A stretch of DNA of 64,000 nucleotides from Rhodocyclaceae bacterium (GCA_019455325.1 JACFMQ010000001.1:1-64000), one strand, 5' to 3'. Positions 7,609-16,432 are shown, numbered from the stretch's first letter. Notes: a model not told the origin generated them from the sequence alone. Program-made: numbers and translations.

Positions 7609-9205
7609 GGCCGAGCCCTCCCGTCAGCAGGCGGTCGTTCGCCGCGCCGCCCAGCAACTGCTCGCGCGTCACCGTGCGCCGACCGATCACCGTCGGCGCA
7701 TCCTCCTGGCCGCGCGTCGTCAGCGCCCAGACCGCCGCCATCGCCGCGTCGAAGAGGTCGTCGCCCTGCTTCGGGTCGGCCATCCTGAAGCTGCTGTAGT
7801 CGGCCTTCGTCGCCTCGGCCTTGATGTTGCCGAGCTGCCGCACGAAGGCCCGCCAGTCGTCCAGCTCCGGCCGCATGTCGAACTCGTCGAACCAGGCGAT
7901 GGCGGCCTGCCCGTTGTGGAAGGCGGCCCGCAGCATCGAGGCCATGCTGTGCTTCGTCATCCCCGAGAAGCGGATCGGCGCGAAGGCCCAGCCCGGCCAA
8001 CTGCTCGCCGTGCTCTGCCCCTCGTTGATGGTGCGCCGGTCGATGGCGGTCAGCCCGTTCGTGTAGAGCCGGTCGTTCAGCGTCGTCAGCATGCCCAGAC
8101 CGTAGGCGTCGCCCAGCGCGTAGTCGGGCATGAAAAATTCCCACAGGCCGAGCAGGTCGCGCTCGATCACCCGGTCGTCGGTTCCCGCCGGCCAGGTGCG
8201 CACGAAGGGGAAGGTGCAGAAGTTGCCGATCTGCTCGGCCACCACCAGCGCCGACTTCGAGGCGGTGGCGCTCTCGCCGTGGCCGCTGTGGTCGTAGCCG
8301 AACGAGATCAGCCCGCGCTTCCGGTACTTCGCCCCCGGCAGCGGCCCGGCCGGCGCCAGCATCGCCTGCAGGCCGACGGCGAGCGCCTTGCGAATGTACT
8401 TCTCCCAGATCCAGTTCTGGCTGGCGACGTTCCTGCAGAGGAACTGCCTGATCCACTCGCCCTCGGTCTGCTGCTGCCGCATCGACTCGGCCCAGGCGGC
8501 ATTGAGGATGCCCAGTTCGACGCCCAGATACACGTCGACCGCCGGCAGCAGGTGATACTCCCCGCTGTCGATCAGTCCCTGCACCACGTCCGCGCCCTTG
8601 AACACCCCGGTCATGCGGATCTGCGGTTTGAAGGTTCTGGCGTCGGCGTCGACGCCGAGCCGCCGCTGCGCGCCCAGCATCGGCAGGAAGCGCGACAGCA
8701 GCCGGTCCTGCGGCATGTCGTCGGTTTCTTCCAGCGAGGCGACGGTGATCGAGTCGCCGTCGATCTGGCTCATGATCCCGTAGGCGCCGCACTTCGAGCC
8801 GTTTTCGAAGGCATAGCCGGTGTCCTTCAACTGCTTCCGCCCGTTCCGGTAGCCGACGTAGGCGGAAAGGATGTCGGAGCGCCGGATCGCCTCGGTGTGG
8901 TAGGTCAGGTTCGTCTGGCTCTGCTGCAGCCGCGGCGCGACGATGCCTTCCTCCTGAGCCGGCGTCGTCGCCAGGTGCTTCAGGCAGTACATTTCCTTGA
9001 TCGCCGTCTTCCCCGTCCGCCGGCACGATACGTCGATGGTGTTCGGGTGCTGGTCCATCTCGATGCACTTCAGGATCTGCATCGGGTCCAGCGTCACCCC
9101 GTGCACGTGCCGATGCCACAGGGCGTGGTCGTGCCTGTAGCGCATGATCTCGACCTCCGCGCGGCTGGCGACGGTCAGGCGCTGGGTGGCGGAAAGGCGG
9201 GTCAT
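7595..9205 (-). CDS. Phage terminase large subunit (packaging ATPase/nuclease)
   Basis: This 536-residue protein has the two-domain layout of large terminases. The N-terminal ATPase carries a Walker A-like CRRTGKTA at residues 61-68 and a Walker B-type hydrophobic strand ending in SLEETDD at about 157-163. The C-terminal RNase H-like nuclease carries an acidic strand motif, GYDHSGHGES (303-312), and a late DDLFDAAMAAVWAL helix with acidic residues that can complete the metal site. It cuts and pumps DNA into the prohead through the portal encoded just downstream. Four bases separate it from the putative small subunit. Confidence 0.9.
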   Translation of the reverse strand: MTRLSATQRLTVASRAEVEIMRYRHDHALWHRHVHGVTLDPMQILKCIEMDQHPNTIDVSCRRTGKTAIKEMYCLKHLATTPAQEEGIVAPRLQQSQTNLTYHTEAIRRSDILSAYVGYRNGRKQLKDTGYAFENGSKCGAYGIMSQIDGDSITVASLEETDDMPQDRLLSRFLPMLGAQRRLGVDADARTFKPQIRMTGVFKGADVVQGLIDSGEYHLLPAVDVYLGVELGILNAAWAESMRQQQTEGEWIRQFLCRNVASQNWIWEKYIRKALAVGLQAMLAPAGPLPGAKYRKRGLISFGYDHSGHGESATASKSALVVAEQIGNFCTFPFVRTWPAGTDDRVIERDLLGLWEFFMPDYALGDAYGLGMLTTLNDRLYTNGLTAIDRRTINEGQSTASSWPGWAFAPIRFSGMTKHSMASMLRAAFHNGQAAIAWFDEFDMRPELDDWRAFVRQLGNIKAEATKADYSSFRMADPKQGDDLFDAAMAAVWALTTRGQEDAPTVIGRRTVTREQLLGGAANDRLLTGGLGRAVA

Positions 9206-9208
9206 CGG

Positions 9209-10141
9209 TCAGCCGCCGTTCTGCTGGTTGTACTCGATCAGCACCGGGTCGCGCCCCTTCTTTTCCTGCGCCCGCAGCAGCATGCCTTTCAGGGCTTCGA
9301 GGGAGGCGGCGTTCTGCCGCGCGAAGTCGGCCAGCGCCTCGCGCCGGTCTTCCTCGTCTTTCAGCCGGCCCATCGCTGCGTCGCCGTCGTCGATCACCTT
9401 CGGCGTCATGCCGAGGTCGGAGAGCGAGAGGCCGATGCGCGAAATCCAGTCCGGGATCACCCGCAGCAACTGGTTGATCTCCTGCTGCGTCACCGGCGTG
9501 ATGTTCCCGTCCTTGTCGAGGATTTCGACCACGCGCGGGTTCCCGTCCTTGTCCAGCACCACGCGCGGCAGCTCGCGCGAGACCCCCTGCTGCAGCACCG
9601 ACAGCAGCATCTCCCGCACGACCATCAGGCTCATGCCGTGCGCCTCGGCCATGACGCCGTTCAGCAGCGACGGGTCGCGCTGCTCGAAGGCCGCCCGCAC
9701 CAGCACGAAGTGCGAGGCCTTGAGCATGCACACCGGCTGCGTCGCGCAGTAGTCGCGCGCGATCTCGCAGCCGGCGCACCAGGCGTAGCCGTCCGGCTTC
9801 GCCGGCAGCGGCGTCATTTCCTTGAGGTAGCGGCCGTGCTTGACGTTGTTGTACTTCGCGCGGTGCTTCTGCTCCGGCGTCATGTTGGCGAGGTTCTCGG
9901 CGCAGCGCGCCTTGCCCGCCGCCGTCGTCGGGCCGCGGCGCTTGCCCTCGGCCGCCCACAGGCCGCGCTGCCAGAAGGCCTGACGGCACTCGGCGCCGCA
10001 TTTCGGGCAGGGGGCGAAGTAGTCGGCCTTGAGCGGGTCCGGGTCGTCGTCGGCCGTCGCCACGCGCGCCGGCTCGGCCTGCCAGGTGTGCCGGCAGGCC
10101 TTGCACTGAAAGGCGACGTCGGGCAGGGTGGGTTCGCTCAT
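9209..10141 (-). CDS. Putative terminase small subunit with N-terminal zinc ribbon
   Basis: This 310-residue protein ends three bases before the large terminase start, the usual place of the small, DNA-recognising subunit. The N-terminus has two CxxC pairs (CKAC near residue 12 and CPKC near 44), a likely zinc ribbon. A further CAGC lies around 117. A basic GPTTAAGKAR...KHG segment resembles the basic stretch in terminase small subunits and related phage DNA-binding proteins. The rest is helical. The start at 10141 was preferred over 10171 because the gene then has a purine-rich stretch ahead of it. Family assignment is by context more than by motif. Confidence 0.6.
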   Translation of the reverse strand: MSEPTLPDVAFQCKACRHTWQAEPARVATADDDPDPLKADYFAPCPKCGAECRQAFWQRGLWAAEGKRRGPTTAAGKARCAENLANMTPEQKHRAKYNNVKHGRYLKEMTPLPAKPDGYAWCAGCEIARDYCATQPVCMLKASHFVLVRAAFEQRDPSLLNGVMAEAHGMSLMVVREMLLSVLQQGVSRELPRVVLDKDGNPRVVEILDKDGNITPVTQQEINQLLRVIPDWISRIGLSLSDLGMTPKVIDDGDAAMGRLKDEEDRREALADFARQNAASLEALKGMLLRAQEKKGRDPVLIEYNQQNGG

Positions 10142-10184
10142 TTCGCCAGTCTCGTGGCCTCTCTCGCGCAAAAAAAGGGCGGGA

Positions 10185-10858
10185 TCACGCCTTGCCGCGC
10201 AGTGCCTCCTGCTCGCACTGCAGCAGCAGATCCCACACCGCCGGCCAGCGTTCGGGCGGGATGCCCATCAGCCGCATCGTCGATTCCGTCTGCGCGGCAT
10301 CCATCGCGATCCGTTCGCCGGTCATCGGGTTGAAAGTCCAGCGGCGCCAGGCGCCGGCGAAGACCCGCATCGCCTCGAAGTTGCGCGGGAGGATGGCGTA
10401 GTCCTTGACCGGCCCCGCCTCGTCGCCCTCGGCGAAACACCGCGCCGCCTCGGGGTCGGCGCCGAAGGCCACGAGGGCAGCGATGGCCTCGCCGAGGTCC
10501 TCGCGGCCGCCGCGCAGCCAGTGGCGAACGGCGCCTAGTAGTTTTTTTCCGGCGCCCCGATCAGTTCGTTGCGGTAGGTCCGGATGATCGCCTCGCCGCA
10601 GCGGTAGTGCTTGAGCACCAGCCGGTCGAGGTTTTCCGGCGTCACCGGCCCGCCCATCGCCGCCTCGTCCCAGCTCTTGACGATGCGGCCGAGGAGTTGC
10701 CCCGAGCTTTCGCCGTTCTTGCGCACGTCGGCGAACATCTTGTGGTACTCGTCGAAGTCCCGGTAGACCATCTCCATCTTGACCATGACCGGCGGCTTGC
10801 CGGGCAGGGGCATCAGTACCGTGGCCTCGAAGGTTGCGTTCGGATCGTTGAGAAACAT
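10185..10858 (-). CDS. Tail assembly chaperone GT-type product made by -1 frameshift
   Basis: The upstream frame (G, 10858-10535) and the -1 frame meet at a slippery A AAA AAC. After the slip the reading continues LLGAVRHWLRGGRED and runs to a stop at 10185, giving about 224 residues. The extension ends in a W-rich helix (PPERWPAVWDLLLQCEQEAL) like DUF1799-type phage proteins, which I take to be the T part. In lambda, gpG and gpGT together coat the tape measure protein and recruit tail tube subunits before tail polymerisation. There is no own start or Shine-Dalgarno sequence for the extension, so the frameshift is the natural way to make it. Confidence 0.75.
10535..10858 (-). CDS. Tail assembly chaperone, short (G-like) product
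   Basis: This 107-residue protein starts at an ATG with an AGGAGG Shine-Dalgarno that overlaps the end of the tail tube gene. It stops at TAG (10535-10537) two codons after the slippery site. It is a small alpha/beta protein (DPNATFEATVLMPLPGKPP, then VYRDFDEYHKMF), the composition and size of G-type chaperones that follow the tail tube gene in siphoviruses. It is the major, unshifted product. It serves tail assembly and is not part of the finished virion. Confidence 0.8.
   Translation of the reverse strand: MFLNDPNATFEATVLMPLPGKPPVMVKMEMVYRDFDEYHKMFADVRKNGESSGQLLGRIVKSWDEAAMGGPVTPENLDRLVLKHYRCGEAIIRTYRNELIGAPEKNY
10541..10547 (-). promoter_or_regulatory. Programmed -1 ribosomal frameshift site (A AAA AAC)
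   Basis: On the minus strand the zero-frame codons are GAA AAA AAC TAC TAG, which contain the canonical X XXY YYZ heptamer A AAA AAC immediately before the stop. Slippage by one base opens a ~120-codon extension in the -1 frame. Its place at the end of a gene just after the tail tube is the same as in the lambda G-GT pair. GC-rich sequence downstream could form a stimulatory structure, but I did not fold it. Confidence 0.8.
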
Positions 10859-10866
10859 GCGGCCTC

Positions 10867-11796
10867 CTAGAAAACGGTGATCCTGATCTCGTCGTTGCCG
10901 GTGGCGCCGGGCGCGAAGACCAGCCCGCAGGACAGCATGGCAATGCCCTGCGAATCCTGGTACTGCGGGTTGATGATCTGCACCGTCGGCGCCTCGAACT
11001 GCACCTTGTTCCCGGCGACGAGGCCGTGCACGAGGTTCAGCGGCCCGGTCGTCACGTCCTTGATGGACGTCCACCAGTCCTTCGTCGCCACCGACACCGC
11101 TTCCATGACGATCTGCCCCGCCGGCTTGCGGTCGACGATCTGTACCGATTCCTCGCCGCCGACCAGCGAACGGTGGATCACGTCGATCGCCATGTCGGCC
11201 GTCAGGCTCTGCACGCGGCCGGCCGCGCCGTGCAGGGTCAGCGTCGGGGTGTTGGTGCGGTTGACCGGCAGCGGCTTTTTCCAGGCGGAGAGCGTCACGG
11301 CCGGCGATGCGCCGTCCTGCACCGCGTTGAACAGCCCGGTGAAGGAGAAGTTCATCAGCGGAATGGCGTGGTTCGTGAAGTCGAAGCTGACCGTGCCGCG
11401 TGCGCCGGTCAGCTTGTGCCGCACGCCGTCGAGGTTGTAGTAGTGCGTGCCGGACTCGAAGGCGTCGGACACCGGCGCGTACTCCACCTTCTCGTCCGCG
11501 GTGATCGTCTCGGAAAAGCCGCACATGCGCAGCAGCGGCCCCCAGGCCGGCGGCGTGCCGGCGGCGCCGGACCCGGCGATCTCGCAGGAGAATTCGACGC
11601 GGGAGAACAGCCCCGTCGGCAATTGCTCGCTGTTGCCGAGGAAGGGCCGGATCACCTCGCGGCCGACCGTCTGCATTTCCATCGGCCGGATGTTGGGTTT
11701 CGACACCAGGATCGCGTTCGCGGCCCCGCTCGGTGCAGGGTCGGTGCCATAGACGGTCTCGATCTTGGCGAGGACCGCGGTCTTACGATTGAGCAT
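10867..11796 (-). CDS. Phage tail tube (major tail) protein
   Basis: This 309-residue protein starts at 11796 with an AGGAGA Shine-Dalgarno. The upstream in-frame extension is a shadow of a neighbour. The N-terminus (LNRKTAVLAKIETVYGTDPA) is the typical opening of this tail tube family. A beta-rich body with many Thr/Val/Gly strands follows. It directly precedes the frameshifted chaperones, as in siphoviruses. Hexameric rings of this protein stack on the tape measure to form the tail lumen. Confidence 0.8.
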   Translation of the reverse strand: MLNRKTAVLAKIETVYGTDPAPSGAANAILVSKPNIRPMEMQTVGREVIRPFLGNSEQLPTGLFSRVEFSCEIAGSGAAGTPPAWGPLLRMCGFSETITADEKVEYAPVSDAFESGTHYYNLDGVRHKLTGARGTVSFDFTNHAIPLMNFSFTGLFNAVQDGASPAVTLSAWKKPLPVNRTNTPTLTLHGAAGRVQSLTADMAIDVIHRSLVGGEESVQIVDRKPAGQIVMEAVSVATKDWWTSIKDVTTGPLNLVHGLVAGNKVQFEAPTVQIINPQYQDSQGIAMLSCGLVFAPGATGNDEIRITVF

Positions 11797-11953
11797 CGCC
11801 GTTCTCCTTCTCTTCGGGTTGATCGCCGGCGGGGCGGGTTCTGGACACCAGCTTCCGCTCGCCCGTCGCCGGGTCGATCGCGTAGCTGCCGCCCATGCCG
11901 GCATGGCTGTCCTTCGGTTCCGCCGGCGCGGCCGGCGGGGTCTTTCGCTTCAT
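11783..11953 (-). CDS. Small phage protein upstream of tail tube
   Basis: This 56-residue basic, Pro-rich protein begins with ATG AAG CGA AAG at 11953, overlapping the stop of the tail terminator-like gene by 4 bp. It ends 14 bp inside the tail tube gene. The middle reads like a short structured unit (GMGGSYAIDPATGERKLVSR) with low-complexity ends. Overlaps on both sides support a translated gene. Function unknown. Confidence 0.55.
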   Translation of the reverse strand: MKRKTPPAAPAEPKDSHAGMGGSYAIDPATGERKLVSRTRPAGDQPEEKENGDAQS

Positions 11954-12366
11954 GGTCTTACCTCCACGTCCATCGCAAACCATCCGTAGGGCGCTTCGAG
12001 TTGCCCCGAGAACCGCGTCTCCAGGAGCAGCGCGTCGGAAACCGGCAGCGCGCCGGCAAGGAACGTCTTCACCTCGGCGGCGAAGGCGAACTCGGCGTCT
12101 TCGACCGTCGACGGCGCAGGCTTGCCCGGCAGCTTGATCTGCCCGACGATCGCCAGTGACAGCCGGCCCATGTCGGCCTCGCGGCCGCGGTGGTTGGCGT
12201 AGCCGAACTCGCGGGCGGCGACGAGGGTCAGCACGCCGGCCTGCAGCTCGGCGTCCTTGCGCTGGTCGAAGTTCTTCAGGTCGCGCGTTACCACGCGCGC
12301 CGGTAGTGCGGCGGCCAGCGCGGCCTTCATGCCGTTCAGCGCATCAGACAGCACGGCCGCCCCCAT
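11950..12366 (-). CDS. Probable tail terminator / tail completion protein
   Basis: This 138-residue alpha/beta protein lies between the gp10-like neck gene and the tail tube gene, where siphoviruses carry the tail terminator (lambda gpU-like). It starts with an amphipathic helix (ALNGMKAALAAALPARVV) and continues with strands ending in YGWFAMDVEVRP. The helix-then-strand order fits the terminator fold. Assignment is mainly positional. It overlaps both neighbours, consistent with coupled translation. Confidence 0.55.
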   Translation of the reverse strand: MGAAVLSDALNGMKAALAAALPARVVTRDLKNFDQRKDAELQAGVLTLVAAREFGYANHRGREADMGRLSLAIVGQIKLPGKPAPSTVEDAEFAFAAEVKTFLAGALPVSDALLLETRFSGQLEAPYGWFAMDVEVRP

Positions 12367-12844
12367 TCAGGTGGGCCACGGCGTCGCGCATCGCCGCGTT
12401 CGCCAGTTCGACGACGCGGTCCTTCTTCGCCTCGAAGGCGGGTTTCATGAACGGTTGGGGATCAATGCCCTGCCGCACGATGGCGCGGCCGATTACGAAC
12501 GAAAGCCGGTCGGCTTTTTTGTCATCGCTGACGCCGAGCTTCCTCTTGATCCAGAGCTTCAGCGAAACGATGTCCGGAAATTTACGCATCGGCATGCGGC
12601 CCGCTTCGACCGGGCGAGCGTAGTTGACGTCGGGATGGATGGACCAGTGCAGGTCGTTCTCGCGCTGCGCACGGATTGAGTCCGCGAGGGTGGAAAATGC
12701 CTTCGGCGCCTGTTTGCGCCCCTCGCGCGCCATTTCCTGCGCGCCGCGGGCGAGTGCCGCCGACAGCTTTCGCGTGAAAAAATCCTGCGCTCGCTCCAGC
12801 ATCTCGCGCGGCACCAGGTCGTCGATGCGGATTTCTACCCTCAT
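12344..12844 (-). CDS. HK97 gp10-like neck / head-tail joining protein
   Basis: This 166-residue basic protein has features of the HK97-gp10 family: an N-terminal helix with RGAQEMAREGRKQAPK, a HPDVNYARPVEAG segment, and a C-terminal PFMKPAFEAKKDRV before a final helix. The P-x-x-Y-A-x-x-x-E-x-G and PFxxPA elements are typical. These proteins connect the head completion proteins to the tail. It overlaps both neighbours by a few bases within the same operon. Confidence 0.7.
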   Translation of the reverse strand: MRVEIRIDDLVPREMLERAQDFFTRKLSAALARGAQEMAREGRKQAPKAFSTLADSIRAQRENDLHWSIHPDVNYARPVEAGRMPMRKFPDIVSLKLWIKRKLGVSDDKKADRLSFVIGRAIVRQGIDPQPFMKPAFEAKKDRVVELANAAMRDAVAHLNGGGRAV

Positions 12845-13446
12845 CGCACGGCCTTTTCCCTGAACTCCGCCATCAGCTTCTCGAACAGGTAGGCCGGCGT
12901 GCCGTTGCGCGGCTGGCCCGAAATGCCGTCGCGCAGCGTCACCGGCATCGCCACGGCGCGCGCCGCCAGCTCGCGGCAGGCCTCGGCCTGCGCGCGCAGG
13001 ATCAGCAGGGCGCGCAGGCTCGCCGGCACGGTGGTCGTCTCGGCGGTATCGCCAACGGCATGGCCGGCGAAGTAGAAGTAGCGGAAGCTCGCGCCGAGCA
13101 CGGCGATCTGGTGCGCCGAGGGCGGCGGCGAGAACAGCAGGATGCCGTCCTCGTTCGTCACCCGCGGCAGTCGCCCCGGGTGCGCCTTCTCCCAGGGCTG
13201 CGCCCGGCCGTCGGCCCAGGTGCTCGACTTGAAGCCGAGCAGGTCGGCCGGTGCCGGGTATTCGCCGAGGCCGGCCGTCAGCGCCAGCGTCGCCGCACGC
13301 GTGCGCGGGCAGAAACGGCCGAAATCCTCGGCTGCCGCGTTCAGGCAGCGGTCGAGGTCGCCCGGTTCGTCCAGCACACTGGCGGCGTCGTGCAGGCTGG
13401 CCTGCAGGTCCGCCCGCAGGTCCGCCCGGCTCATCGTTCCCGGCAT
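12841..13446 (-). CDS. Head-tail connector (head completion) protein, putative
   Basis: This 201-residue protein begins right after the stop of the preceding gene. An internal ATG at 13434 (MSRADLRADLQ) is an alternative start. The N-terminal helices (LHDAASVLDEPGDLDRCLNAAAEDFGRF is their span, residues of about 17-45) and a later beta-rich section followed by a helix with RAQAEACRELAARA fit small adaptor proteins that plug the portal after packaging. The assignment depends on its place between the capsid and the gp10-like gene. Confidence 0.5.
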   Translation of the reverse strand: MPGTMSRADLRADLQASLHDAASVLDEPGDLDRCLNAAAEDFGRFCPRTRAATLALTAGLGEYPAPADLLGFKSSTWADGRAQPWEKAHPGRLPRVTNEDGILLFSPPPSAHQIAVLGASFRYFYFAGHAVGDTAETTTVPASLRALLILRAQAEACRELAARAVAMPVTLRDGISGQPRNGTPAYLFEKLMAEFREKAVR

Positions 13447-13857
13447 TCAGTCCTCGCCGCCGCCGCCGGCCTCGCCCGCGCCGTTGGGCGCGGGGTCGTC
13501 GGCCGGGTCGTCGCTCGCGCCGGGGGTATTCTCGGCGGCGGCCTTCTCGGCGCGCGCCAGTTGTTCGACGGCGATCGCCTCGATCAGCGTCTTCCGGTTC
13601 TTGTGCGCGGCCTCAAGCTCGCCGAGACGTGCCAGTTCCTCGTTCGACAGCGCCGGCAGCCCGACGATGGCGGCGCCGACCTTGGCGTCGAGAATGGCGA
13701 GCAGCGGGTCGTCGTCCTCGGCGGCCGGGGCCGGCGACTCGGTCGTGGCGCCGGCGAGCAGCCGCGGATCGACGTCGCGGGTGTCGTGCGGCGGGATCAT
13801 GACCCCGCCGACGTGCACGAAGCGATCCGTCTCGTTCGTGAAGGGAATCTTGTCCAT
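13447..13857 (-). CDS. Small phage head protein with conserved N-terminal patch
   Basis: This 136-residue protein follows the capsid gene by about 50 bp. Residues 3-32 (IPFTNETDRFVHVGGVMIPP and on) resemble a short beta domain seen at the start of Mu-like and other head-associated proteins. The middle is a helix with ALSNEELARLGELEAAHKNR. The C-terminus is an acidic low-complexity tail (GEAGGGGED). It probably decorates or stabilises the head or joins head and tail; no enzyme motif is visible. Confidence 0.5.
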   Translation of the reverse strand: MDKIPFTNETDRFVHVGGVMIPPHDTRDVDPRLLAGATTESPAPAAEDDDPLLAILDAKVGAAIVGLPALSNEELARLGELEAAHKNRKTLIEAIAVEQLARAEKAAAENTPGASDDPADDPAPNGAGEAGGGGED

Positions 13858-13906
13858 GGTCTTCCTCCACTCCCCCCGCCGGCGGCGAGGGGAGCCGGTT
13901 GCAGGG

Positions 13907-16432
13907 TCAGCGGTTCGTCGCCGAGTAGCAGAGCACGCTGGTCAGGTAGCCGCGCACCGGAGACGGCACGTGGATGGCGTTGTACTCCTCGCCGTAGACC
14001 TGTTTCTTGCCGAGCGCGGCGCCGTTCGCATCCACCACCTCGAAGGGCTGGCCCTCCATCGCGAAGGGCTTGCTGATGGTGTAGCCGAGGAGGCCGCGCG
14101 GGGCGATCAGGATTCGCTCGTCGCCGAGGTCGATGCCGGGCTGGTTCGTGCCGAAGGCCGGCAGCCCCTTCACCATTTCGAGGTCGCCCTGCGCCGTGGT
14201 GTCGGTGCCGTTCCGCTTCATCGAGGCCACGAACGACTCGGCGTTGGTCACCGTGTCGTTGAGCGTCGGGCTCATCAGCGAGAAGTCGGCCTGCACGAAC
14301 CGCTGTCCGGACAGCATCGCCTTGCGCGCACCGATCGCCTGCAGCACCTTGTTCAGGTGCTTTTCCAGCGAGCTGCCGCCGGGCACGTCCAGATCCACCT
14401 TGACGATGTTCGTCGCGCGGCTGTAGCCGATGGTGCAGGCCGTCGCGGCGGTCGGCGTCGCCGGGTTGCCGTCCTTGTCGACCAACTGGATGTAGCCCAT
14501 GTTGTACGACAGCGCACGCCAGTACGTGCCGGCGGCCTGCTTGCCGGAGCCGTCCCACGGCTGGATCGTCGTGCCGTTCACCACGAGGGCGATGGGGTTC
14601 TCGGCGCTGCCGACGGCTTCGCCCTTCAGGTTGCGCGCCTGGAACGGGCGCACCACCGGGAAGTTGGCCGTCTTGACGATCGAGTTGCTGCCGGTGAGCT
14701 GTGCGGCGATGTTCTCGCCGGCGACGGCGACGGCGCCGTAGCTGTCGCCGGCGCGCTGCAGTTCGTTGGCGATGCGGCGCGCCACCAGCTCGCGGACCGT
14801 GCGGCTGTTCGCCGCGAGGTTCTCGGCCACGGCGTCCCAGTTCACCAGCCCGCGGCGCGTGAAGTGCTGCAGCTCGTTCGTCCACTCCATGCCGATCTTC
14901 ATCGGCGTGATGTAGGCCGTCTCGTGGTCCGTGCGGGTCTGGTAGCGCGGAATCGGCTGCCCCTCGAAGACCACGCCCTCGTTCGCCGCCTGGTAGGCCG
15001 GCCGGACCTCGAACGGGATCTCGGTCGTCGCCTGCGCCGTCGGGTCGACGCTGGTGCGGATCAGGCTGAGGATGTTCAGGTCGGAGAGCGCCACGCGGAT
15101 GACCTCGCGCTGGATGCCGGCCGGGAAGTAGTAGTCGCCGACCACGGCCTGGCCGCCGGACAGCGCCTTGTGCTCCTCGGCCAGGGCATGGCCGTGGCGC
15201 GCGTCGAAATCGGCCAGCACCCGCTCGACGAACGGCGAATCCTTCTCCGCCAGGCGCAGGGCGCCGCGCTGAACCGCATCGGTCAGCTTCAGCGCCTCGC
15301 GGACCAGGCCGGAAATCTTCGTCGGCGCTTCGGCCGGTACCTCGATGCGGGCGGAGCCGCGGAAGCTGAAGCCCATCGCCGACAACTGCTTGTTCGCCTC
15401 GGCCTTCTCGGCCATCTTCACCTGGGCCTCGGCCAGCGCCTTCACCGCGGCCTCCGGCATCGCCGCCACCAGCGTCGGCGCCAGATCCTCGGCCAGTTCG
15501 CGGCGCGTCTCCTCGGAGAGCGACTTGCCGAGTTCGTTGATCGTGTCGCCCAGGAGCTTCCGCTTGCCTTCCAGATCCTCGGCCAGTTTCTTCGCCGCGT
15601 CGTCGAGCTCGGCCAATGCCTTCGCCACGGCCGCATTCACGTCCGCGGCGGAGAGCCCCTGCACGGTCACCTGCACCGGGCCGCCCTCGGTCAGTTGCTT
15701 CGCGTTCTCGGCGAAGGCGTCGCACAGCGCCTTCATCTGCGCGTCGTCGGTCATGCCGGCCATCGCCTTCTCGGCGAGCTGCACGGCACTCTTGATTGCG
15801 GCCTCGGAGAGGCCCTTGGCTTCGAGCTGCTTGCGCAGCGCCTCCAGATGCTTGTTCATGGTGTCCTTTACCTCATGGATCAGGTCGGTCAGCAGCTTCG
15901 GATGCAGCAGGATCGCTGCGCCGTCGCCGTCGGATTCGCTCAACTGCACAGGGTCCAGTCGCTTGATGCAGGGCCGCGTCACAAGCCCCGCCCCCAGGAG
16001 AACGCATCCGTGGAGGTCGCCCTTTTCGTTGTCGCGCCAGCTCTCGTGATACTCGGCGGAGGAGTACGCATAGCCCTTGTTGCGGATCGCGTCGACGCCG
16101 AGCGGCGTCCACTCCACCTTCGCGCGCAGCCGGTCGCCCTCGACCGCCAGCGCAATGACCTTGCCCGCCGCGCCGTTCTCCGGCTTGTGGGCCACGTCGT
16201 AGAAAATGTCCTGCCCGTAGGTGCCGGACTCGAAGTTCCGCACCATCTCGTCGAGCATGATCCGGGTGATGCTGAACTTGCCGTAGCGCGGGTCGGAAAA
16301 CTCGCCGGTGCGCGTCACCGTCACCCAGGAGGTCGGCTGGCCTTCGCCCAGCCGGATCGACTCCGAAACGAAGCGCACCACCCGGCCGCGTTCCGCGCCG
16401 GACAACAGAATCCGCCGTCCCTGACCCGCCAT
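13907..16432 (-). CDS. Fused prohead protease, scaffold and major capsid protein
   Basis: This is one frame of 841 residues from the ATG at 16432, preceded by GGGGTGG; the longer in-frame extension to 16651 runs through the terminator repeat and is not credible. Residues 1-160 resemble Mu gpI-type protease: AHKPENG with His82, VEWTPLGVDAI, and YAYSSAEYHE with Ser124/125. Residues of about 180-420 are a Lys/Glu/Ala-rich scaffold-like helix region. From about residue 480 the HK97-type shell protein follows (SVDPTAQATTEIPFEVRP, later KIGMEWTNELQHF). Self-cleavage after assembly would release the shell subunit. Such fusions exist in some phages but are uncommon. Confidence 0.85.
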   Translation of the reverse strand: MAGQGRRILLSGAERGRVVRFVSESIRLGEGQPTSWVTVTRTGEFSDPRYGKFSITRIMLDEMVRNFESGTYGQDIFYDVAHKPENGAAGKVIALAVEGDRLRAKVEWTPLGVDAIRNKGYAYSSAEYHESWRDNEKGDLHGCVLLGAGLVTRPCIKRLDPVQLSESDGDGAAILLHPKLLTDLIHEVKDTMNKHLEALRKQLEAKGLSEAAIKSAVQLAEKAMAGMTDDAQMKALCDAFAENAKQLTEGGPVQVTVQGLSAADVNAAVAKALAELDDAAKKLAEDLEGKRKLLGDTINELGKSLSEETRRELAEDLAPTLVAAMPEAAVKALAEAQVKMAEKAEANKQLSAMGFSFRGSARIEVPAEAPTKISGLVREALKLTDAVQRGALRLAEKDSPFVERVLADFDARHGHALAEEHKALSGGQAVVGDYYFPAGIQREVIRVALSDLNILSLIRTSVDPTAQATTEIPFEVRPAYQAANEGVVFEGQPIPRYQTRTDHETAYITPMKIGMEWTNELQHFTRRGLVNWDAVAENLAANSRTVRELVARRIANELQRAGDSYGAVAVAGENIAAQLTGSNSIVKTANFPVVRPFQARNLKGEAVGSAENPIALVVNGTTIQPWDGSGKQAAGTYWRALSYNMGYIQLVDKDGNPATPTAATACTIGYSRATNIVKVDLDVPGGSSLEKHLNKVLQAIGARKAMLSGQRFVQADFSLMSPTLNDTVTNAESFVASMKRNGTDTTAQGDLEMVKGLPAFGTNQPGIDLGDERILIAPRGLLGYTISKPFAMEGQPFEVVDANGAALGKKQVYGEEYNAIHVPSPVRGYLTSVLCYSATNR

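Noticed and set aside
5842-10333. Long plus-strand frames opposite portal and terminase genes
   Set aside because: The translations are Arg/His/Pro-rich without domains, and the minus strand carries recognisable phage genes throughout.
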